Positions 44,601 to 49,688 of a stretch of 49,688 bases of DNA are shown piece after piece. The position numbers and the translations under genes were made by a program. Source of the stretch: JAAYAY01 sp964429355 (GTDB lineage Bacteria; Planctomycetota; Planctomycetia; Pirellulales; Thermoguttaceae); the NCBI GenBank assembly GCA_964429355.1, contig CAYSCH010000015.1:1-49688 (forward strand), in the 5' to 3' direction. Within the stretch, counting starts at the first letter, position 1. The number at the start of each line of letters is the position of its first letter. The notes beneath the pieces are model-generated. The model was not told the origin of the DNA. It searched no databases and saw nothing but the letters and a program-made list of their open reading frames with translations.

Positions 44601-45055
44601 CCGACATCTTCGAGGACGATTTCAAAAGCTGCATCTCCTGGGAGGATTTTCGAAGCCTCGCGGACGTGCCGTGCAGGAAACTCGTCGTGCTCGATACCTG
44701 CCACAGCGGCGCTGTTCAGCCCCTTCGGTCCGAGGCACTGAAGACGGGCCTCCGCGCCTTGCAGGAGGACGTTGTGCTGGCGGTTACGGCATCGGCAGGC
44801 CATGAGAAGGCCGCCGAGAACAAATCCTGGGGACACGGCATCTTCACGAAATGTCTCCTGGAAGCCTTATCGGGCCGGGCCGACGACTCCGGTGATGGCA
44901 TGGTCACGCTCGACGAAGTCATTTCTTACGTGACCAGGTCGGTTTGTGAAGCGACAGGCGGGCGTCAGAATCCCTCCGCCGGCCCCGGCGAGATCTTGCC
45001 GTTCGTAACCCTTCCCCTTGCCCGTGTCCCTGGGCCGAAGGCGGCTGGTGGATGA
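41624..45055 (+). CDS. Exported WD40-PDZ-caspase protein (intact His/Cys dyad)
   Basis: A 1143-residue protein from ATG 41624 (AAGGGGA upstream). It begins with a signal peptide (IQIRSAGVSILQLAVVIASA, cut near LAQQ), so it acts outside the cytoplasm. About six or seven WD40 repeats (about 55-590), such as GLDKDVLVWNVKT and SGSADGTVCIWSLES, should form a propeller. A PDZ-like segment (GPLFAKGLREGDVLGEI) and the module WTPEGYYDASVNGHTLFGW follow. An Ig-like stretch leads into a caspase/C14 domain (about 885-1120): YLVAVGINQYSD, His973 in FMAGHG and Cys1026 in LDTCHSG, so the catalytic dyad is intact. An EF-hand-like loop DDSGDGMVTLDE lies near 1087-1098. Substrates are unknown. It is the only one of the three caspase-fold proteins here that looks catalytically competent, and it is flanked by the DUF4384 gene. 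Confidence 0.88.
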   Translation: MIQIRSAGVSILQLAVVIASAVAQPSVSALAQQPDEQTRDLARVRLEQEANPRLRLDTGGHTAVVRGLAFLPGSERLCSAGLDKDVLVWNVKTALRDLRRAFLRERTIRWQVARGLRGSIYALDAAPSDGLLAIAGYGAMGGTGEILLVNPLDGSLVGALDRHRQTVSALAFSADGNWLASIDLDGRATAWKREGWQPVGLDEPDSTTYGVETAGKIAATTDIRPIVIAGNTHAVLPHHAKTVRDGIHEWQLRVVDLADPARSRLLETVHRGMVTALAATSDGRLLASADLEGHLYVWDLQTNQPPRSLNPGASAISMSFSPDGKTLALGTAVRPGEKESQVQVWDIAAGVLQHRFTLPDHVWACRISPDGTRLAHSGGKNHEVFIRSISDIATAVALRGTGTRVLKVAFEKASPSRRLAFGWDVHDRGFNDYADLQAVFDSEKLQLERPASLPADDWLTAESFQGGWGVKRQTDGSLRLYRGQTAAGTIQLDPVLEGAARCYCWIPDGNGDPAAIAIGTDGQNSIHVFRLAETGVCPLLRQFRGHSDYVASVGVSGDGRYLASGSADGTVCIWSLESYENGAAALGRWGAQFTIKNDQLVATTVLPAGPLFAKGLREGDVLGEISWPVPAGENGQQSESRPEAIARRLEELPWMTQVRFTVTSGNGSRSVFQRVPAWQPLATLFASTNGEWAYWTPEGYYDASVNGHTLFGWQVNRGLNTLPDFYRADQYQQTLERPAVMGRLLSAGSLQKALDEAAEEVPVKVHEVLPQKIAATPRVEILSPRPGTVIEDGFTRVTARISTPQASRLVKAKVFANGVVATERQTVQQRDLPDGSEVTYQWNVPLPADERALIQLIVATDTPIGAFSNVVVDRRQGPAGAESLPRLYLVAVGINQYSDTEVPALAFSVADAKAVSDRMQSGSESLYDVKEVTFLSDSEVTPGNWRTALERIAQELKRSARPDDLLVVFMAGHGVVDAASEKYYYLGHEARVADIFEDDFKSCISWEDFRSLADVPCRKLVVLDTCHSGAVQPLRSEALKTGLRALQEDVVLAVTASAGHEKAAENKSWGHGIFTKCLLEALSGRADDSGDGMVTLDEVISYVTRSVCEATGGRQNPSAGPGEILPFVTLPLARVPGPKAAGG

Positions 45056-45291
45056 GGCGGGCCGGTCGATACGCATCGAGAGTCTCTGCCAGAGCGCAGG
45101 AGCCTCGGGTGGGCGGGGAACCGAGGAGTCGGCGATGGTATCGGGATCGGCGCCAAGAATCTCGCTCACACAGGGGGATTGAACCGCCAACCGATCCATG
45201 GCGAAATGAAGACGGCTGGCTGAACCCGGAAACCGACGACAAACGCCGCATGCCGCTGTCCGGGGGGCCGCCGGTGAACAACGGAGATTGA
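45052..45291 (+). CDS. Small Arg-rich candidate protein between two caspase-fold genes
   Basis: A 79-residue open frame whose ATG overlaps the stop codon of the WD40-caspase gene (ATGA) and whose stop codon lies 2 nt before the next start. This perfect fit between two genes is the main reason to list it. The sequence is Arg-rich, without signal peptide or known motif, and ends MPLSGGPPVNNGD. It could be a translated linker peptide or just spacer. Confidence 0.35.
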   Translation: MRRAGRYASRVSARAQEPRVGGEPRSRRWYRDRRQESRSHRGIEPPTDPWRNEDGWLNPETDDKRRMPLSGGPPVNNGD

Positions 45292-45293
45292 CC

Positions 45294-48200
45294 ATGGCTG
45301 CCAAAGATTGGCGCGGGGGTACCGCTGGAGGCGGTTGGCGACCGGACCGGGCTAAGCCGACCAAGGCTCCCCGGGGCGAGGGGGGGTGGTCTGCGCGCAA
45401 AGATCGGAATTACGAGCGAGCGGAGCGGCACTACCGATTGCGGTTGATTGGAGGGTTGTTGACCACCGCGGCGTTGATCGCCGGATTCATCGCGTATCTG
45501 GTTTTCATCCCCGTCAGGACTCCACTTCTGGTCGTGGCAACGACAGACTACCGTTCCCCCATCCCGCCCAACGCCTGGGTCCAGGAAGACCTCGAGAAGT
45601 TGGCCTCGCTGGATCGCAAGGAGACGGTCAAATTCGTCTCCATACCTTGGGAGTCGCAGGAACAGGGGCTGCGAGAGGTGCGGAGCCAACTCGACGCGAT
45701 CAAACCTGGCGGGCCGCGCAAGGACCTTGTCATGATCTACCTGAGCATGCACGGCCTTGTCGATGGCGATGGCGAACCGTGCCTTCTCCCTCCGGGAGCA
45801 TCTCCCCTGGACAGCAAGACCTGGTTGCCTCTCCGGGTCTTGCTCGACCGCTTGTTCCGGCAGGACGGACCCGGGGATGGCACCAAGAGGCTGCTGATCC
45901 TGGACTGCACGCGTCTGGATGCGCAGTGGAAGATCGGACTGCTGGCCGGCGGCTTTGCCGAGCGAATGGAGCGCGTCGTCGAGGGCATGGCAATCCCAAA
46001 CTTGCTGGTCCTCAGTGCTTCGGGACCGGGTGAGATCACCCATGGTGCACCTGCCCTGGGAGGTTCGGCGTTCGTGCATTTTCTCCGGCAAGGCCTGGAT
46101 GGGGCCGCCGACACCGGAAAGTCAGGCAATTCTGACGGCCGTGTGAGTCTCAAGGAACTGCACTCCTACCTCGATGCCCAGGTGGGACAATGGGCGATTG
46201 AAAAACGGTTCGACTCCCAGCATCCTGTGCTCTTGCCCAAGGGGGCCGACTGCTCTTTGGTCTACGCTCGGAAACGCACCGAACTCGACTCGTCGGCGGT
46301 CAAGACAGATTCCGATCCGCGTTGGACCGACATCGCCGCACTCTGGCTCCGGCATGAAGCCCTGGCCACCAGCAAGACGAAACGTGGCGATCCCTTGGCC
46401 TGGGAGGAGTTTCAGCACGGTTTGCTGCGGCTGGAGCAGCTCGTTCTGGCCGGCGCCGCGTATCAGGCCGAATATCGGGATACACTCCGGCGGATGAACG
46501 CTCTGGCAGACACCCTGGTTCAAGACTCGCTTCCCGACGATCTTGCCGCGTACAGCCTGCCCCTTGCACGCCGCTTGCGCCAGAATCCGGAAATTGATCG
46601 GCAGAGAGAGCAGATCCTGGCAGATCTTGCGAAGCTGGAGAGCCCGGAATCCCCGGCACCGAAATCGGGACCAGACCTCCCTGCGGCCACCGCGGAGTCT
46701 CCCGAGGCGAAGCCGGCCCCCAAAGCCGACGCCCAAAGCCCGCCAGCCCAACAGGCTCCCTCCGACAGCGAGGCCCCGGGCAAGAGTGGCGCCAACGATG
46801 TCCCGCCGGAGTCGAAGCCCGATATCGCCCCGACGGCAGAGCCAGCAGCCGATTCGGCTCCGACACCCGATGCCGCGCCGGGTCCGAAGCCCGAAGCCGC
46901 GCCGGCTCAAACCAAGGAGCCCTATTCGTATCTGGCGGTTGCGGACGCCGGATGGAAGAGCCTGCTGGAGAAACCCGATCCGGCACAGATTCCGCGGATC
47001 TTGTCGCTGGCCGACAACTCGCGGCGCACTCTGCGCACCGACGTAGTTGAACTCCATTTTCTGCGGCTTCTCGAGGCCAACCTGGACTGGGACACCTCGG
47101 CCGGGCACCTGCCAATGGCCTTGCTCACCCACGGTTTTGCGGAAGAGGCTGCGGCGCCTGCCGAGTCGCGGGCGCTTTTCTGGACAGAAAGCCTCATCGA
47201 CGAGGCCGACGCAAGCCGGCGAAACGGCAACGACCAGTTCTTCGTTGGCTCTCCGGCCTGTCTGGCTGAGGCGAAGCGCTTCTGGCAGGAGGCCGTCGGC
47301 GACAGCGCCGCCGGCAAGGGCTACGAGTTTGCAGCGTTGCGGGGGGAGCAGGTGGCCGCGGCCTACCGTCTTCGCGACCGGGCATGGTCGGAATCGCCCT
47401 ACCTGGCGCAGTGGATTCTTTCGCGAACGTATGAAGACGGCCTTGCCGACCCGAGCGATCTTCGGGACCTGCTCGTGAGCCTGAGGCAATTCACCAGGCT
47501 TCTTGAGGAAGGTCTCGAACAGGGCCGGTGGAGCGATGAACTGACCGGTGCTCAGACAACCGTCGACGGTGCACTCGGCCGTCTGGAGAAGGCATTTGCC
47601 GACGATTGTTACCAGTTGAGAACCAGCGCCGGCGACGACCGGAAGACGTTGCGAAACGCGGAACTGGCCTTGCAGACACCGCTACTGACCGGTCAGCAGC
47701 GCAACCTGCTGCGCGAAAAATGCCTGCGAATTCTGGCCTCGCACACCGCTGCCGAGGCAACGCGAGCCGTTGCCGCGAGCGAGACCTCGCCGCCGGCGGC
47801 CGAGTTGGCCAAGAGTCCTCAACTGGTCAGTGCGATCGACCGCCTCGGCCGATGGCCGCTCCATCCGGCCCTGTTTCTGCTCGACCGGTCTCCCTTGGAA
47901 GACGGCAATCCGCAGGCACGCAGCGAGACGCGAGACCTGACGTTCCTCGACGAGAAAGCCGCGGAAAAGGCCGGTCGTGATCGAGAGTCGGTGCTCGACG
48001 ACCTTGCCCGGCAGGGCGAGGAAGTACGGCGTTTGCTTGCGGCCACCGGCGACGACGCGGAACGATGGAGCGGCGAGTCGGATCGCAGGCTGAAACTGAG
48101 CGAGAAGGAAGGGGGACCACCGGCCACCCTTCGCGCCGGCTATAGCAAGGCAGAACGGCTGATCGGTGTATCGGCACCGCTGGTGGCCCGGCGTCTGTGG

Positions 48201-49688
48201 CCCGGCGAAGACGACAGTCCCGCCAATCGATTGCGGCGGCTCGATCTGTATTTCCTCCTCCAGTGGCATTGCCGGCGGGCCGGCGACGATTTCTGGGGAC
48301 CGGCGCCGGAAGCCAAGACGTGTTTCTTTCAGATTGCCGCAACCGACTATCTCGAGTCGGCGAACAGGTTGTTGCCGATCCCCGATCCGCTGGCAGGCGA
48401 GGAGTCCTCGGCGAAACAGATGCTGGTCCCCCGGATAGAAGCGGCCGAGCAAGGGGCCCGGATCGATGCGCCGGACCTGACGCTGATTGACGAAGATGCC
48501 TTTCTTCCGCACTCCAGTTCCATCACAGCTCCGGAACAATTCCCGCAAGGGGTGGCTGCATTGGGGCTGCATGCGGCCGACGGCCAGCCGATTGAGGTCC
48601 GCGTCAACCAGGACTTGGCCCAGCGCCGGCTGGCCATCCCGATTGGCGGTTCGGCGGCGCCGCAATCGTTTGGTTACTCTGTACCGAACGACGAACGGGT
48701 CCAGAGCGCGACGCAATTGCGTATTTCAGGCTTCTTTCGCGGGCATATCGTCAAGCGGCCGGTCGCGCTGATTCACCCGGAGGCCAGCGTGGAAGTTGTC
48801 TACGTCCGTCCTGTCTACCCTCCTCCCACCGTGACGGTTCGCGGAGCGATCCGTGATCCGGGCTACTCCGTGTTCGTGTTCGATTGTTCGTGGAGCATGA
48901 ACGCCCACATTGGCGGCGACGAGACGAATCCGCGGCGTATCGATACGGCGCGAAATGCCCTGGAGGAAATTCTTGTCCGGCTGGTCAAGTCGGAGAATCC
49001 CCATCGGGTAGGTGTGCGGATTTACGGCCACCGGGCAGGCTGGAACCCGCGAAATCAGAATGAGATCTTTACCCGCCCGCCCGGGCTGAACATCCATCCG
49101 AGCGAGGATGTGGAACTGGTACTCCGGCCCGGCCGCTTCACGGAAGTTGAACTCGAGGCCGTCCGGCAGCGGCTCGACGGACTGCAGCCGACCGGCGAGA
49201 CACCGCTGTACCTGTCGATCATTCAGGCGATCGGCGATCTTCGCGCCGCCGGGGAGACTTCGCAACGGCACATTGTTGCGATCACCGATGGTTTCAATCA
49301 ACAAAGCAGTGGGGGGCCGGCAGGGTCGCGCAAATACCGCAAAGACGTGGAAGACGAACTCAACCTGGCCGGCAATCAGAGCATCCAGCTCGACATTATC
49401 GGCTTCGACATCACGGCTCAAGATCCGGCCGGAGAGCGAAGCCTCGCCGACCTCAAGGAGCTGGCCCGGCGAACGGGCGGCGCGTTCTACCCGGCAAACG
49501 ATCCCAGCGGACTGGTCGAAGCACTGGAAAAATCTCTCCAGCTCAGCCGATTCGTCGTGCTGCCGGCGAACGAAAGCGGGGTGCCGGCGGCGAAGCCGAT
49601 CGACCTGGGGCACACCTGGGAAATCGACCATCCCTTGGGACGGAAACTTGCGTACCAGGTGCGGCTTGACGCCCCTGGACGGGTCGCC
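45294..49688 (+). CDS. Membrane-anchored caspase-like and von Willebrand A protein (3' end beyond the window)
   Basis: The frame stays open from ATG 45294 (GGAG 7 nt upstream) to the window end, giving at least 1465 residues. A Lys/Arg-rich cytoplasmic tail (1-50) precedes one membrane helix (about 51-73), so the bulk is periplasmic. A caspase-fold region (about 78-320) has His153 in YLSMHG, but at the Cys site it reads LILDCTR, so Cys205 lies one residue before the canonical place and Thr206 occupies that place. An EF-hand-like loop SGNSDGRVSLKE ends it. A Pro/Ala/Glu linker (about 450-541) and a long helical region follow. A von Willebrand A domain starts near 1188, with the metal-site motif DCSWS and ITDGF. 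The layout (tail, helix, caspase fold, EF-hand, long periplasmic part) parallels the protein at 12119-16612. Probably a binding or scaffold protein; catalysis is doubtful. Confidence 0.85.
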   Translation, partial: MAAKDWRGGTAGGGWRPDRAKPTKAPRGEGGWSARKDRNYERAERHYRLRLIGGLLTTAALIAGFIAYLVFIPVRTPLLVVATTDYRSPIPPNAWVQEDLEKLASLDRKETVKFVSIPWESQEQGLREVRSQLDAIKPGGPRKDLVMIYLSMHGLVDGDGEPCLLPPGASPLDSKTWLPLRVLLDRLFRQDGPGDGTKRLLILDCTRLDAQWKIGLLAGGFAERMERVVEGMAIPNLLVLSASGPGEITHGAPALGGSAFVHFLRQGLDGAADTGKSGNSDGRVSLKELHSYLDAQVGQWAIEKRFDSQHPVLLPKGADCSLVYARKRTELDSSAVKTDSDPRWTDIAALWLRHEALATSKTKRGDPLAWEEFQHGLLRLEQLVLAGAAYQAEYRDTLRRMNALADTLVQDSLPDDLAAYSLPLARRLRQNPEIDRQREQILADLAKLESPESPAPKSGPDLPAATAESPEAKPAPKADAQSPPAQQAPSDSEAPGKSGANDVPPESKPDIAPTAEPAADSAPTPDAAPGPKPEAAPAQTKEPYSYLAVADAGWKSLLEKPDPAQIPRILSLADNSRRTLRTDVVELHFLRLLEANLDWDTSAGHLPMALLTHGFAEEAAAPAESRALFWTESLIDEADASRRNGNDQFFVGSPACLAEAKRFWQEAVGDSAAGKGYEFAALRGEQVAAAYRLRDRAWSESPYLAQWILSRTYEDGLADPSDLRDLLVSLRQFTRLLEEGLEQGRWSDELTGAQTTVDGALGRLEKAFADDCYQLRTSAGDDRKTLRNAELALQTPLLTGQQRNLLREKCLRILASHTAAEATRAVAASETSPPAAELAKSPQLVSAIDRLGRWPLHPALFLLDRSPLEDGNPQARSETRDLTFLDEKAAEKAGRDRESVLDDLARQGEEVRRLLAATGDDAERWSGESDRRLKLSEKEGGPPATLRAGYSKAERLIGVSAPLVARRLWPGEDDSPANRLRRLDLYFLLQWHCRRAGDDFWGPAPEAKTCFFQIAATDYLESANRLLPIPDPLAGEESSAKQMLVPRIEAAEQGARIDAPDLTLIDEDAFLPHSSSITAPEQFPQGVAALGLHAADGQPIEVRVNQDLAQRRLAIPIGGSAAPQSFGYSVPNDERVQSATQLRISGFFRGHIVKRPVALIHPEASVEVVYVRPVYPPPTVTVRGAIRDPGYSVFVFDCSWSMNAHIGGDETNPRRIDTARNALEEILVRLVKSENPHRVGVRIYGHRAGWNPRNQNEIFTRPPGLNIHPSEDVELVLRPGRFTEVELEAVRQRLDGLQPTGETPLYLSIIQAIGDLRAAGETSQRHIVAITDGFNQQSSGGPAGSRKYRKDVEDELNLAGNQSIQLDIIGFDITAQDPAGERSLADLKELARRTGGAFYPANDPSGLVEALEKSLQLSRFVVLPANESGVPAAKPIDLGHTWEIDHPLGRKLAYQVRLDAPGRVA

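Noticed and set aside
46122..47489. Minus-strand open frame of 455 codons with Gly/Leu/Arg repeats
   Set aside because: It is antisense to the Pro/Ala-rich linker of the caspase-like/VWA protein. The repeats mirror that linker's codons.
1..49688. tRNA, rRNA, CRISPR array, insertion sequence or prophage
   Set aside because: No cloverleaf, repeat-spacer pattern, transposase or integrase motif was recognised. The phage-like proteins all fit T6SS families.

Overview
The window looks like a GC-rich draft genome of a Planctomycetota bacterium, probably Pirellulales-like. The signs are an ECF sigma factor beside a very large receptor-type Ser/Thr kinase that carries a DWG (not DFG) metal-binding motif and a formylglycine-enzyme-like tail, a SPINDLY-type O-GlcNAc transferase with TPRs, and several large membrane-anchored caspase-fold proteins. 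Taxonomy is inferred from gene style only. Two runs of ten Ns are scaffold gaps, and both break what are almost certainly intact genes.

Layout. 1-12102 is a left flank of mixed genes: an exported protein running off the left edge (minus strand), an ECF sigma factor and kinase pair, a small exported protein split by a scaffold gap, then on the minus strand a class I methyltransferase and a soluble OmpA-like coiled-coil protein, and a plus-strand TPR/O-GlcNAc transferase. 12119-16612 (minus) is a membrane-anchored caspase-like protein whose catalytic Cys is replaced. It is divergent from the large plus-strand block.

16980-40558 is a type VI secretion system (T6SS) locus in one orientation: tssK, tssL, a short tssM, a small unknown gene, a FliA-like sigma factor, tssA, tssB, two tssC paralogues, tagJ, tssE, tssF, tssG, clpV (tssH), hcp, vgrG, then two alternating pairs of FHA/DUF4123-like adaptor and PAAR protein. 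Many of these genes overlap by 1-37 nt. 40604-49688 continues in the same direction with an exported DUF4384 protein, an exported WD40-PDZ-caspase with an intact His/Cys dyad, a small candidate ORF, and a large membrane-anchored caspase-like/von Willebrand A protein that runs off the right edge.

How it may work together. The cytoplasmic and injected parts of the T6SS look complete: baseplate K/E/F/G, sheath B/C, ClpV, Hcp, VgrG and PAAR. The envelope part does not. TssL stops after its membrane helix, TssM stops after its third membrane helix with all nucleotide-binding motifs eroded, and no TssJ is present. The large single-pass periplasmic caspase-like proteins on both flanks are therefore attractive, though unproven, partners for the missing envelope module or a linked periplasmic signalling or defence function. 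The sigma factor and its small coupled gene suggest dedicated transcriptional control. No obvious toxin or immunity gene is present. No tRNA, rRNA, insertion sequence or CRISPR array was recognised.
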